The notes: a model not told the origin generated them from the sequence alone. A stretch of 64,000 nucleotides of DNA from Acanthopleura granulata (GCA_016165875.1 JABBOT010000080.1:42159477-42223476), one strand, 5' to 3'; shown: positions 36,501-49,189, counted from the stretch's first letter. Made by a program: numbers and translations.

Positions 36501-38490
36501 ACAAAATTAAAATAATCCGAATCGGCAGTGAAGCCGTCTCGCGAGATTAACGCTGTTTGGGGCCAGACAAGGGTGGGTGCCCTCGCAAACTAACGCAAAA
36601 TAACGCTAGAAAGACGTGATTTCCGGTAGTGTCATGCCATGGTGCTATAGCGACTACCAGGAATTACATCTTTTGTTACGATCGCAGCAGTCGTTTACCC
36701 GTAATGGCCGTTTGTAGATACCTACCCTGAAGAAGCTGGCTGTCGTTGCCCGTGCTATGGTGATAGGATTGGACGTTGAACGTCATATATAACGCCATGC
36801 TTTCGACATGGGAATGATAATATTCAAAATAAGACAGTTTCCCATTGAACCCATTGAAGTTCGTTTCCCATTGAACTCTGGACTACGCCTTTTTTTTATT
36901 ATAGGTTTAGGCGGTGCTCAAGCAACTTGGACTGGTGTTCAAAATCTGTTAAAATTAATGCCCACTGTTACAATATTAAAACTTGACATGGGCAATCTGA
37001 TTTGAAAACCGTGTGGAAATAATTGTCTATCCCGAACCTCTCACAAACATAGAGATCTTCAGTCTTCCTGTTTCTAAGCTGCATAGTGTCTCACAGAGAA
37101 ATACCGCCTACACAACAATAATGGAACAGGGTACCGTGTGCCAGGTCTCTCAGTTCTGGAAGAGGGTAATTTCCTTTTTGCTCCGTTGTGGTAGAAGTTC
37201 TGGGTACGATCCCGAAGGTCGTTTGTTTAAACCCTAAAAAGACCCAATTATTTGTCAGTTAATATGTCTTCACGTCAGATATGTAATAAGATGTATTTAG
37301 TACAAGTTTTGTCTTATGAATTATATCGTGAATATATACCTGGAACTTTGTCGGACACTTATCAAGGTGAGCTGACATGTCACGCACATGGTGCCTGTCC
37401 CTTTAATGTAATTTTTCGATAAGCTGGCATTTGCCACAGAATCAAAAGCCAACATCACGACCTCAACAACCAAGGGTAGGCCAATCTAAACCCGAATGCG
37501 GTTATTGCAAAAGAGTGAGAAAGACGAAAGTAGTAACAACAACAAACACATTCACAGGGCAAATGTATGGAAGCAAGTGTAAAATGTCAGTAAGGATAGA
37601 TGATTGTGCATGGTCACAAAACGTTTTGGGGAAAATCTAATACCTATATGGGGACTTATCCATGCGTGCAGGGCAAAGCCCTGATTTTGTCATAAGAAAA
37701 CTTGATATAAATCCTAACCAGTGGCAAATTATTTTTTTTCTATATGAAGGCATATGCATATATTTCTTGAAGCCAAGAGCATTCCAAGAAGAGCGAATGG
37801 ATGAGTGCTTGATGTTTAACGTCATACTTAACAATGTTTCAGTCATATGACGACGAGGAGTCCTTCTGGTGTGTGCATATAGTGTGTTTCCTTGTGGCAT
37901 GGTGAGTTCGCCAAAGTGTTACCGCCACTAGAACATCATGCCGAAGACATCAGACACGACACCCCACCGAGTCCCGTTATACTGACACCGGGCCGATCAG
38001 TCCTGTTTTTTTGTGCTAACCCTCTCAATGCTGAGGGCCAAGCGAGGCAGCAACAAAAACTCAATTTTAAAGTCTTTGGTATCCGGGCTTGAACCTGGAT
38101 CTCCCGACCTCCAGGCGGACGCTCTAACCTCTATTCCACCGAACAGGTCCCATTGCAAGAAAAGATTTGTAATGGAAACTTGACTTTGTACTTCATAGGG
38201 TAGAGATCAGAGGATTATGTTTAAACAACTATCGCCTATAACTACAGGCCTTCTGGCACCGATGTGTCGATCTTCACCGCTCTTAAAATTTCCTCCACGC
38301 TCGTCCGATACGGTTTCAAGTGCTTTTGGCAGAGAGGTTTGTCGTGTGATCATCTTGCACAAGTTTTTCTCAACGAACACACCCATACACACTCTCTCGA
38401 AGAATGTCCCTGGTACAATAGTCCAGATATTTGAAGCCACTATCAGTACGCGAAAAGTTGGAAATGATGGACACATGGTTTAGAAAGATT
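33600..38490. other. Gene-poor spacer
   Basis: Apart from the CCDC90B/MCUR1-like 3' end and a reverse SINE B copy (37815-38157), I find no exon with convincing similarity. The 36540-37010 stretch has a higher CG content and a short open frame, but no motif I recognise. Confidence 0.5.
37815..38157 (-). repeat. tRNA-derived SINE, family B
   Basis: The tail side reads GTTTAACGTCATACTTAACA then ATGTTTCAGTCATATGACGA. The head side ends TTGAACCTGGATCTCCCGAC and CTCCAGGCGGACGCTCTAAC, like an inverted tRNA T-arm and D-arm. It matches the plus copy at 39003-39360. Confidence 0.75.
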
Positions 38491-38599
38491 TATTCATTTA
38501 TTTGATTTTATTTGATTTTATTTGATGTTTTACGCCGTGCTCAGGAAGTTTCACTTGTACGACGGCCACCAGAAACAGGGAGGGCGGAAACCGGGAATG

Positions 38600-38860
38600 A
38601 GCTAATGCGTCAGCGTAGTACCGCGAATTTTCTTTGAAGTCTTTGACAATGAACCCAGCTTCTGTCCAGATGCATTTTTTCTGTTGATGTTGGGGCAGAC
38701 AGAAACTTGCATTTTCCAAAGTTGTAAAAGGCCTGGCTTAAAACTCCAAAACGAACAATCCATCCACCAGGTTTCAACAAAGTTGCGAGACAGAGATGCT
38801 TCTAGGCAAAAGCTTGAATTGATGACGTCAGAGTGAGAATCATGTCACAGCCTAGTATGC
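38600..38860 (-). pseudogene. Degraded NNMT-like methyltransferase relic (last-exon fragment)
   Basis: On the minus strand one frame reads LLKPGGWIV (38.77 kb), matching LLRPGGWIV of the intact gene, and a second frame reads IWTEAGFIVKDFKE (38.63 kb), matching IWTGVGFTVKIWKQ. The blocks keep order and spacing but sit in different frames with an in-frame stop upstream, so it cannot be a working gene. A SINE-like T-rich tail and core (38495-38600) abuts it. Confidence 0.7.
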
Positions 38861-39002
38861 CGCGTATTTTAAAGCAAAGATCATCTTCCTAGGCACGCTG
38901 TGTAATACATTTGTAAAGGATTAAAGAGATCAATCTTTTATTTCTGTATTTATTATAGGGCTCATTAGATCTGAAGGGAAATAAACAAATATGCATAGGC
39001 AG

Positions 39003-39351
39003 TGCCCAAAGCATCTCCTCGATGGTTAAAGCGTCCGCCCCAACGTCGGGATATCCGAGATCAATCCCGGATCGGGTTATACCAAACATTTAAAAAATGG
39101 TACCTGTTGCTGCCTCGCTTGGAGCTCAGCATTGGGAGATTAGAGCAAGGAAACAGGACTCGTCGGCCCGGTGTCAGTATAATGTGACTGGGTGGGGTCA
39201 TGTCCGGTGTCTTCGCCATGATGTTCCAGTGGCGGCAGCACGTTGGCGGCATTGACTCACCCTGCCATAAGAAGACACAGTATATATACATTATAAGGAA
39301 TTATCGTCGTCATATGACTGAAACATTGTTAAGTACGACGTAAAACCCAAG

Positions 39352-39360
<9 letters not shown>
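39003..39360 (+). repeat. tRNA-derived SINE, family B
   Basis: The head is tRNA-like (GATGGTTAAAGCGTCCGCCC, GAGATCAATCCCGGATCGG). The body has TGGTACCTGTTGCTGCCTCG and GATGTTCCAGTGGCGGCAGC, and the tail GTTAAGTACGACGTAAAACC followed by an ATAC repeat. Confidence 0.8.
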
Positions 39361-39383
<23 letters not shown>

Positions 39384-39400
39384 CATACACACATATACAC
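39352..39400. repeat. (ATAC)n microsatellite
   Basis: A CATA-type tetranucleotide run directly follows the tail of the SINE B copy and may have grown from it. Confidence 0.85.
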
Positions 39401-41012
39401 AAACAATACCGAAAACATTTTGAAATTGAATTAAAACTGAAAAGGATACCGAAACCATGAACTTTCAATACAATACACATCTGCACAACTAACCTGAACT
39501 TTGATTTATTTATTTGATTGGTGTTTTACTCCTTGGCGTCTTTATTCTTCATGTAGTCGGTCGACAAGGTCACTTCGTTACTGGCCATGGACCATGGCAG
39601 GATAAGTACATGGTTTCGCTTTGAAGTCTGTGGTGTGATTTGTAGGCGAGTTTTGTGCCAGCAGGCGATTCAAACTGGATACAGCATCACAGCGCCACCT
39701 ATCGTCGAACTGCCAATTTATAATATCAGCTAGGTAGAGGATAATGTATGTCTATTTTTAGTGTGATTGCTATGAGTCAAATGTCACTCGTAATGTAGAC
39801 ATAATTTCACGCAATATAAATAATGAATCGCACCTTTCAAATCGAAAACCGTCTAATGCCAACAGCCAGCTAACTTCACACACGTCCTTATAACCCCAGA
39901 ACCTTATAAGCTTACATTCTCCCTTGTGGTAAAGAAAGTAAGGTTTGGGGATTAAAAAAAAACACCATCCGATAATTTTTAGACGTTCTCTAACAAGCAT
40001 ATGCTCTATTCCCTTCAGCTCATATAGCTGTCAGAAGACACCGACATTTTACCAACCCGAAGCTGGATGAATGACGTGAATCGGGAAGGTACCTCAAGCC
40101 GGGTCCCTTACCGTCTTTATTCCACGTGCTGTTTGTGCAACCAAAAGCTGCATCCTGTCAGCTAATCGTTGTGGTTTGTGCACTGACAAAACAAAGTGCA
40201 GCAGTTAACCTAATCCGGTAGAATTAGCATATATAAGAGCTAGTAGAGTTGTATACAGTCAAGGGATAAAATGATAATGAGTTACCGGTCCAACACTATT
40301 AGTCACTACTAAACTGTCTAGTACGTGCACTCGAAGTTAACTCCCTCTGTAAGTCAGTCAAATACTAACATATATTAGCACCTCCATTACAGAAGGAAAG
40401 GAGCCCGGCTTGAGCGACTGGCCCGATCACTCCATTCAGCCATCTTCGTGTCGGAGAAATGTTGGTGTTTTGAGACAGTTATGGGAGCTTACGGGGATAA
40501 AGCATACGTTCCTTAGAGAAGGCCAGAAAGTATTGGATGGTGTGTTTTTTAAATCTTCAAACTTTACTCTCTTTACAACAATTTACGTTATGTACTTCCA
40601 TGGTCTCTTCCTTTAAAGCCTAAAATATTCAATTAACGGTACAACACCGCTGACAGGAACCTCTTTATTTTACGAAACTGTAATGCAGTGAAACAACTAG
40701 GTGCTGTCAGTATTTTCATCGTGTAAAAAATCCACGCAAAACACAATTGATTCTTTAAATCCGCTGTAATATACATCCAAACAAGCATTTGGATTGAAAA
40801 GGGAGTTATCACTGGTGTCGGTATCAGCTGACATTGTGGGCTTCGAGGAATTGTCTACTGCTTGATCCAGACAATCGGAACCATTTACTTCTACAAACCT
40901 ACATATAGTCCTGCGGTTAAATATGCATCTTTTTCATACATTAGTTGTTTAATATTTAAAGAAACGTCGGTATTTACGACTAGTTCATTGACAGGATGTA
41001 TCGGCACGTTTT

Positions 41013-41180
41013 AATAATTTTCCTTTTTTTTTTTTTTTTGACTTACAGGTTCACAATGATATCACTCGCGTTTATAAAACATCTTTCAGCCTAGGATTAT
41101 GATACGTCAGCAATCTAGACACCAGCGTGACTGAACTTGGTGAGAAAATGAAAATTGGGCCACCTGAAGTTTTTCTTTAC
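41013..41180. repeat. Ectopic copy of the sequence downstream of the NNMT-like gene
   Basis: TTTTAATAATTTTCC, TTCACAATGATATCACTCGC, CAGCAATCTAGACACCAGCG and GAAAATTGGGCCACCTGAAG repeat the order found at 42525-42697 and at 48930-49090. In unit 2 the corresponding place holds unrelated unique sequence (47137-47435). Confidence 0.75.
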
Positions 41181-41654
41181 ATGATAAACTTACCAACTGT
41201 CAGTCGCTTTTTGCGACAGGGTCGGGAACCAGCTAGATGGTAATGTGTACCTGGCATGTTTGGCCGATCACACTCAAGTGGGAATAGAAATAATAGGTCA
41301 ATAGGAATATATAACATTGGGGATCCAGGGCCTGATCGTGCAGGCATGTAGAAACAAAACCACCACGACTGACCAGGGTTCTAGGGATAACGCGACCACC
41401 CCACTTTACCCGACGTCGGCAGTATTCCAGCCAAATCGTGGCGATCTGCACTGTGAGTGGAGTATGGAGGTTTGGCCGAGAATAAAAGCTGCTGGAACTT
41501 AAAATGTGAGCAGTTTGAACTGCAGCAGCCTTGGCGAAGTTGGCACAGTGAGGAATATAATATGGAACTGAAGCCGACAATTGCAGTTGCTTAAACCCGA
41601 ACTGTAAAAAAACTACTAAAATCCCACACAACACAAACGCATTGTAGTGGTAGG

Positions 41655-41785
41655 AAAGCGGGAAGAGCTCGGAGGAAACCCTCGATCATCCGCAGGTTGC
41701 TGGTGAACCTTCCCACGTATACGGCAGGAGAGGAACCCAGCATGAGCTGGACGAACTCACAGCGACCACATTAATGAGATTTACA
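41655..41785 (-). repeat. Family A SINE fragment in unit 1
   Basis: It contains CGATCATCCGCAGGTTGCTG, AACCTTCCCACGTATACGGC, and ACTCACAGCGACCACATTAA. The tail is missing. The same truncated copy is at 48060-48180 in unit 2, so the insertion predates the duplication. Confidence 0.7.
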
Positions 41786-42399
41786 CGAAATATGTTTAGA
41801 TGAAGATGTTGCATTGTAAAATGGTATAAAAGAGTTTAGGGAAAACATCCCATTCGAGAAAATGAATCATTACCTACCTGGATTGTGATGTCCATCGTAG
41901 AACATATGAAAAGGGGAATTCTCTAAAGAGCATGATCCCAAACGACAAGGTCTACTTCAATATATGGTGTGGCTTACCGGTAGGCCAATTTATATAATAT
42001 CTATCGATATTATTCTTAATAGGCCTGTACCTGAGGATTTCGAAATCTTCGTCCAGTTGGTCGAATCAGGTGGCCATCTACATGTGTGAAATTCATAGTT
42101 ACCTTCAGTGAACAAAGTCTGTGTATTCTACTCAGTTTACACCTACCTTAAGGCATATCTGTATGGCTTTTCTCACGCACATACGATTACAGGCAGGCAT
42201 TGCACATGGGTTTTACAGAACATCGGTTAAATATGAACTGTATAAACACAAATTTTCGAGATTGAAGGGAAAATAATATATACAAGTCCAATTATTATTT
42301 GGTAAATATAAATATAACACTACTACGTTAGAATAAAGCTTCCAGTTAATCTCTTTGCCGGAAATAGCTTACTCTAATAGTAACACATTTGTCCCTACT

Positions 42400-42450
42400 A
42401 TATATATTATACGGATTATATATACATCTATACATATATATATATATGCA
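42400..42450. repeat. (AT)n microsatellite
   Basis: TATATATTATACGG then TATATATACAT and an alternating AT run. It recurs with one length change at 48795-48842 in unit 2. Confidence 0.75.
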
Positions 42451-42778
42451 AGCAACACATCGGTAATTGGCAATCATTTTAATAATTTTCCTTTTTTTAA
42501 TTATAGGTTCACAATGACGTAATTGACAATCGTTTTAATAATTTTCCTTTCGTTTTGACTTCTAGATTCACAATGATATCACTCGCGTTTATAAAACAAT
42601 TATCTGCCTGGGATTATGATACGTCAGCAATCTAGACACCAGCGTGACTGAACTTGGTGAGAAAATGAAAATTGGGCCATCTGAAGTTTTTCTTTAATAA
42701 CAAAAACAAGATCTTTCACGGTGTTATGCATTCGTTTGATCTGCAGCGCGCGAAAAAAAGCCAGGCGGTAAAATACGA

Positions 42779-45634
42779 TCAGTTTTCCTTCTTAGCAGCC
42801 ATACAAAACATTCCTTTAGAATCAGAATTTTGGTTAAGTGCCATATCCGCTTCCGTCATGTCGTATTGCTTCCAGATTTTCACTGTGAACCCGACACCTG
42901 TCCAGATTTGTTTCAGGCTTGATGACGTCATCGGAGTGGAAGGATACCGATATTTTCCGAAGCAGTAAAAGTGACAGTCCAATGAGCCGACTAAGACGAT
43001 CCAACCTCCGGGACGGAGTAGAGACGCTATGTTCTTCGCTGCAGCTTGGTAGCCATCCATGGTTCTAGAGGGAACAACGTCGAGGCAAAGGCTCGAGCTG
43101 ATGACATCAAACGGAGGATAGATCGATGGAAACAAAGGGTTTGGTTGCGTCATATCGCAAAATAAAATGCCTTTGATCCGACTGCGTAAATCGTCTTCCA
43201 ATCTCGAGAAATCATTCCTGAGAACAGACACACAAAAAGAAATTATACGTCGGCTGTCTTCGCACAATATAAAAACAATAGCCCTCTACCTTTCAAATGC
43301 TGGACAATACCCTACTTTGAAATTTCAGCAATGAATTTCTGTCATGATGGTGAATTAGGGGAAATTCATAATCTGTTACATGATGCATGGCTCGTCTGAT
43401 TGACGTGTTATTGAACTTCTTGTAAGTGTGTCGTATAAGAGTAATTCAATGTCTCTTGTTTCAAGGATAAGGACGTATTTTATGACATTAGTTCTGTTAA
43501 AAAGATGCTGTTTTCCTGCATGGGTAAAAGGTGTCCAAACCCTGTACCATAGCGATAAATCGGCCTATTTGCGAAGCAACTTATGATGACAAGACACAGC
43601 CAAATTATCACGTCTCTCCTAAATTCATAGGCCTGACTTGACTCTGAAATGAAGCTCTTGTTCCTTTAGAGCAGGCTTGCAGCTGTTATATGTTAATATT
43701 AGTAATTTTCTGTGATGCATGGCTCACCCCTTACCCTGTCTTCAGAAGACCATTTATGTATTCAAAGAAGTGAGAAAAGTCAATGGCCTCGGGGTCCTTT
43801 ATCAGCCACCGCCAGAGGGCGTTCCGATTGGCTTCGCTAAAATCACTGAGGAAGATGTTAGAGAAGTATGGAGAGGCGCTGACAAGATTATACACAGAAG
43901 GTCCGGTGCCAAGGTCCAGCAACCTATCTCCGTGTATTTCACCTAGGATCAACAGATACAGCATAACATATAGGTGCAAATATGTATGGAAGTTATAAAT
44001 CAGAACGGTTGTGTGTTCGAAAGTTTGTCAGTAATGGTGGTTTACTCATGTTTCCTCCACGCATAAACATGACAGGCATTATACAAGTGAAAGTTATTTG
44101 ACCAATAAAATATTTATTCATTGGTCTAGTGTAGAATATTTCACTTCGCTCCTTGGACGGTGGCCAGCAATATGGTGTCAGAAAAACTGATAGAGTGCGC
44201 CGGTTGTGAACACAACATCCGACGTACGACAGGGGAGTAAGCCAGTTTGAGCTGGACTTGAACTCACAGCGACGGCATTGATGAGAGACTCCTGGGTCAC
44301 TATGCCGCACTAGTACGCTAACCATTCGCCCATGGAAACCCACAAATCTGAAAAGTAGATAAATAAATAAATAGATTAATAAATCAGTACATAAATACAC
44401 AGCAATTTATGAATTGTTGACTTCATCCTAATAAAAAAGAGAAAAAAAAATGTTAAGGTTGAAAAGGAATGAACTGGATTTGAACCTGAGACTGTCAGTA
44501 TCTTATTCTAAAGAACATTATTGCTAAACGTGAACAAACAATAGTAATCCGAACGATTTCATTAGATACCCCACCTGGGGGTATCTAATTACCTCATAAA
44601 ATTTTAAAAGCCGAGAAGATTCTATATTAGTAATATGGCATTGACAGTGGAAACTGACACCTGGCCATATTTCGTCGCCTCGCAGGAACGCAGCCATTCT
44701 GTCTGGGCTGTGACGTAATTGTTCCAAGAGCATTGTTTTCACCTATGACTGTAGTAAGCTGCTAGGGTTGTGTTTGTAATTTAAGTAAATATGCAATTTA
44801 TTACATGAAATGATCAAAAAACTTACTCCCACCATAACACAATGGTCTGGAAATACTTGGCATCGTTGTTCACCCATGTACTTCTCATGCTTAAAATATA
44901 TAACACTAAAGCAACGTGCTGTCCTTAAGTTATTACACGTTATGTTGACAGAAAACTCAGAGCACAGCTTATAAACTGCTGATATATCCTAGCTCTCTGA
45001 CTGGACTGGTCACTCCCTCATACGGTTAAAACCATGGGCGCTTTCAGGTCCTCAGCAGGCAGTGCAATACTCCACGCTTCAAAGGAAGATAATTCAGCAC
45101 TCCACACTTCAAAGGAAGATAATTCAGCAACGAATTCATACAATTACAAACAGGCTTTTGCATTCAAGAGATAATTTTATACTGTATTTATTGAACAGTA
45201 CCTCATTCATGAGCTGTATTTCACTTTAATAATATTAATATAAAATTACGAAAACATCGCATAGCCACGATGTGGCTGAAACATTGCCAATATGGCGGTA
45301 AGCCATAATCATTCATTCATTTGAAAACCTCCCATCTGTCTAACCCTATAAAATGTCCATAAACAATTATAATCATAACCCCTTAAGATGACAAAGTAAA
45401 ATGAATGATAAAAAGATGGAGTTCTGAAACATGCAGACATTATTTCAGAATTTGCATCAAAGTACAAGTGTTCAGTTGAGACTTACCAGAACTATAGATT
45501 TCATGAATAGAATCAAGGATGAACGGTTTCATTCGTGTTTGACCTGTCGGTCCTTCGATCGTTCCAAAATAAGCATTACTATAGGCCTCTGGGTCAAACT
45601 GGCTGTAGTCTTCAGTATACTTAGGGCTCCCCAT
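42779..45634 (-). CDS. NNMT/PNMT/TEMT-family SAM-dependent N-methyltransferase, three exons
   Basis: Minus-strand exons: 45634-45487, 43942-43735, 43217-42779. They give 795 nt, 264 aa, the length of human NNMT, and three exons as in vertebrate NNMT/INMT/PNMT genes. The start has YTEDYSQFDPEAYSNAYFG, the family's N-terminal signature. The SAM-binding motif I is LLDLGTGPSVYNLVSA. Then come IFLSDFSEANRNALWRWL, FDVISSSLCLDVV and LLRPGGWIVLVGSL, ending GMFCMAAKKEN. Phases are 1 and 2 and fit exactly. The family transfers methyl groups to small amines (nicotinamide, indolethylamines, phenylethanolamine); the substrate here cannot be read from sequence. The gene lies in a tandem duplication whose second copy begins about 415 bp upstream of this ATG, so little unique promoter remains. 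Confidence 0.9.
44105..44345 (-). repeat. tRNA-derived SINE, family A
   Basis: It runs from ATTTATTCATTGG and AGAATATTTCACTTCGCTCC to TTGAACTCACAGCGACGGCA, GAGAGACTCCTGGGTCACTA and the tRNA-like head CTAACCATTCGCCCATGG. It lies in intron 1 of the NNMT-like gene. Confidence 0.75.
45060..45130. repeat. 30-bp tandem duplication in NNMT-like intron 1
   Basis: ACTCCACGCTTCAAAGGAAG ATAATTCAGC is repeated as ACTCCACACTTCAAAGGAAG ATAATTCAGC. Confidence 0.8.
45250..45335 (-). repeat. Element C copy (SINE-like)
   Basis: CACGATGTGGCTGAAACATT GCCAATATGGCGGTAAGCC then AATCATTCATTC is the inverted form of the unit seen at 47757-47815. This type of short repeat is common in molluscan genomes as far as I recall. 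Confidence 0.55.
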
Positions 45635-47382
45635 GGCTTACACTAACAAGCGGCAGTTTATCTGAGCTTCCTACTATCTTGCCAAGTGTTATATATATAC
45701 CTATATTATGCAGATCTGGACAAGAAACTATCAGGAGAGCTCTGCTGTCGATAGGACATAAACTTTCTAGACAACATGTAATTCATTATTTAGTTAGAAT
45801 CATGTCACAGAATAACATATGCTTCAGCCGTGGTGGAGGTTGAGGTATATTGATATAGCAGACACGAATGATCCAGATTTTGTATGTAGATATTTATATG
45901 AATAAATTTATATGAATAACATAATACGCCTGATAAGACACTTCAGGCTGACAATAAATAGAGTATAGATCGAGAGCGCGTCGTGGCAGAGGAGGTTTTT
46001 GCTGCTTGTCTTTCAACCGCTAGGTCACACGACGTTCAAGTTCAAACCTAAGCTTACATTCTCTCTTGTGGTAAGGAGAGTAAGGTTTGAGGATTTAAAA
46101 AAAAAAGCACCATCCGATAATTTTTAGACGTTCTTTAAGAAGAATATGTTCTATCCCCTTAAGCTGATATAGCTGTCAGAAGACACCGACATTTTACCAA
46201 CCCGAAGCTGGATGAATGACGTGAATCAGGACGGCACCTCAAGCCGGGTCCCTTACCGTCTTTATTCCACGTGCTGCTTGTGCAACCAAAAGCTGCATCC
46301 TGTTTGTGCACTGACGAAACAAAGTGCAGCAGTTAACCTAATCCGGTAGAATTAGCATATATAAGAGCTAGTAGAATTATATACAGTCAAGGGATAAAAT
46401 GATAATGAGTTACCGGTCCAACACTATTAGTCACTACTAAACTGTCTACTACGGGCACTCGAAGTTAACTCCCTCTGTAAGTCAGTCAAATACTAACATA
46501 TATTAGCACCTCCATTACAGAAGGAAAGGAGCCCGGCTTGAGCGACTGGCCCGATCACTCCATTCAGCCATCTTCGTGTCGGAGAAATGTTGGTGTTTTG
46601 AGACAGTTATGGGAGCTTACGGGGATAAAGCATACGTTCCTTAGAGAAGGCCAGAAAGTATTGGATGGTGTGTTTTTTAAATCTTCAAACTTTACTCTCT
46701 TTACAACAATTTACGTTATGTACTTCCATGGTCTCTTCCTTTAAAGCCTAAAATATTCAATTAACGGTACAACACCGCTGACAGGAACCTCTTTATTTTA
46801 CGAAACTGTAATGCAGTGAAACAACTAGGTGCTGTCAGTATTTTCATCGTGTAAAAAATCCACGCAAAACACAATTGATTCTTTAAATCCGCTGTAATAT
46901 ACATCCAAACAAGCATTTGGATTGAAAAGGGAGTTATCACTGGTGTCGGTATCAGCTGACATTGTGGGCTTCGAGGAATTGTCTACTGCTTGATCCAGAC
47001 AATCGGAACCATTTACTTCTACAAACCTACATATAGTCCTGCGGTTAAATATGCATCTTTTTCATACATTAGTTGTTTAATATTTAAAGAAACGTCGGTA
47101 TTTACGACTAGTTCATTGACAGGATGTATCGGCACGTTCAGGAGAATTTGCTTCTGCTTAGAATTAGGTGAGACCACGGGCGAGTGACTGGGCATACGAC
47201 CTTAATTCGTTGGGTTAAATTCGCTCTGCTTTCCCCAAGCTAACAGCACACGTGTACCGTCTTGCTTCAGCTGGTTTTTAAACCTTATCATTGGGTATAT
47301 TGTGTACAATTGCAGTCGAGGGTAGTCCGAAATAAATTTATATGGACAATGGTGACATGATGCTTGGCTTGGTAATCTTGAG

Positions 47383-47411
47383 CATATATATATATATATA
47401 TATATATATTA
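47383..47411. repeat. (AT)n microsatellite
   Basis: An uninterrupted alternating AT tract in the part of unit 2 that unit 1 lacks. Confidence 0.85.
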
Positions 47412-47754
47412 CATGAAAAACTTGTCACTGACCAATTGTCAGTAGTTTTTTGCGACAGGGTCGGAACCAGCTAGATGGTAATGTGTACCTGGCATGTTTG
47501 GCCGATCACACTCAAGTGGGAATAGAAATAATAGGTCATTAGGAATATATAACATTGGGGAACCAGGGCCTGATCGTGAAGGCATGTAGAAACAAAACCA
47601 CCACGACTGGCCAGGGTTCTAGGGATAAGGCGACCACAGAGAACGGCGACTGCACGGTGAGGAGTATAAAAATGAGCTTGCACATTGAAGTCGTTAAAAT
47701 CTGTGCTGCTGGGTGTATCAAATTATGTCTGAAAATTCCAGTAGCTGAAACCTG

Positions 47755-47945
47755 CGCCGTGGATGAATGATTAGGGCTTTACGCCACATTGGCTGTATTT
47801 CAGCCATATCGTGAGGAGTATGGAATTTTCCCCGAAACTGCAGGAGTAGAAACTTGTGCCGTAAATGAATGATTACGGCTTTATCCGACGTCGGCAGTAT
47901 TCCAGCCATATCGTGGCGATCTGCACTGTGAGTGGAGTATGGAGG
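47755..47945 (+). repeat. Two element C copies in tandem (SINE-like)
   Basis: CCGTGGATGAATGATTAGGG CTTTACGCCACATTGGCTG then CAGCCATATCGTG is followed within 100 bp by CCGTAAATGAATGATTACGG with CGTCGGCAGTATTCCAGCC and ATATCGTGG. Unit 1 keeps only the second (41396-41470). Confidence 0.6.
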
Positions 47946-48059
47946 CTTGGCCGAGAATAAAAGCTGCTGGAACTTAAATTGTGAGCAGTATGAACTGCGG
48001 CAGACATGGCGAAGTTGGTACAGTGAGGAATATAATATGGAACTGAAGCCGACAAGTGG

Positions 48060-48180
48060 GAAGAGCTCGGAGGAAACCCTCGATCATCCGCAGGTTGCTG
48101 GTGAACCTTCCCACGTATACGACAGGAGAGGAACCCAGCATGAGCTGGACGAACTCACAGCGACCACATTAACGAGGTTT
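48060..48180 (-). repeat. Family A SINE fragment in unit 2
   Basis: The counterpart of the unit 1 copy, with the same truncation point after GGGAAGAGCTCGGAGGAAAC. Confidence 0.7.
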
Positions 48181-49189
48181 ACACGAAATATGTTTAGATG
48201 AAGATGTTGCATTGTAAAATGGTATAAAAGAGTTTAGGGAAAACAACCCATTCGAGAAAATGAATCATTACCTACCTGGATTGTGATGTCCATCGTAGAA
48301 CATATGAAAAGGGGAATTCTCTAAAGAGCATGATCCCAAACGACAAGGTCTACTTCAATATATGGTGTGGCTTACCGGTAGGCCAATTTATATAATATCT
48401 ATCGATATTATTCTTAATAGGCCTGTACCTGAGGATTTCGAAATCTTCGTCCAGTTGGTCGAATCAGGTGGCCATCTACATGTGTGAAATTCATAGTTAC
48501 CTTCAGTGAACAAAGTCTGTGTATTCTACTCAGTTTACACCTACCTTAAGGCATATCTGTATGGCTTTTCTCACGCACATACGATTACAGGCAGGCATTG
48601 CACATGGGTTTTACAGAACATCGGTTAAATATGAACTGTATAAACACAAATTTTCGAGATTGAAGGGAAAATAATATATACAAGTCCAATTATTATTTGG
48701 TAAATATAAATATAACACTACTACGTTAGAATAAAGCTTCCAGTTAATCTCTTTGCCGGAAATAGCTTATCTAATAGTAACACATTTGTCCCTACTATAT
48801 ATATTATACGGATTATATATACATCTATATATATATATATGCAAGCAACACATCGGTAATTGGCAATCATTTTAATAATTTTCCTTTTTTTAATTATAGG
48901 TTCACAATGACGTAATTGACAATCGTTTTAATAATTTTCCGTTTGTTTTGACTTATAGATTCACAATGATATCACTCGCGTTTATAAAAAAATTATCTGC
49001 CTGGTATTATGATACGTCAGCAATCTAGACACCAGCGTGACTGAACTTGGTGAGAAAATGAAAATTGGGCCATCTGAAGTTTTTCTTTAATAGCAAAAAC
49101 AAGATCTTTCACGGTGTTATGCATTCGTTTGATCTGCAGCGCGCGAAAAAAAGCCAGGCGGATTTACGATTTATGGCGGTGAAATACGA

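Larger units (their letters stand above)
39907..46048. repeat. Tandem duplication unit 1 (6.14 kb), contains the intact NNMT-like gene
   Basis: It starts TAAGCTTACATTCT at 39907, and the same sequence restarts at 46049, immediately after GTTCAAACC. The offset between homologous points is 6142 at the start and 6128 from 40410 on. Sequence is shared nearly base for base over 39907-43725 and 45934-46048 with unit 2 (46049-50223). Confidence 0.85.

Noticed and set aside
36333..37640. Several 60-74 codon plus-strand frames
   Set aside because: No recognisable domain and no consistent splice phasing. They are at the length expected by chance for this composition.
40410..40616. 68-codon open frame, identical at 46538-46744
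   Set aside because: Identity only reflects the recent 6.14-kb duplication. No family motif is visible, and a CATTACAG acceptor-like site alone does not make it an exon.
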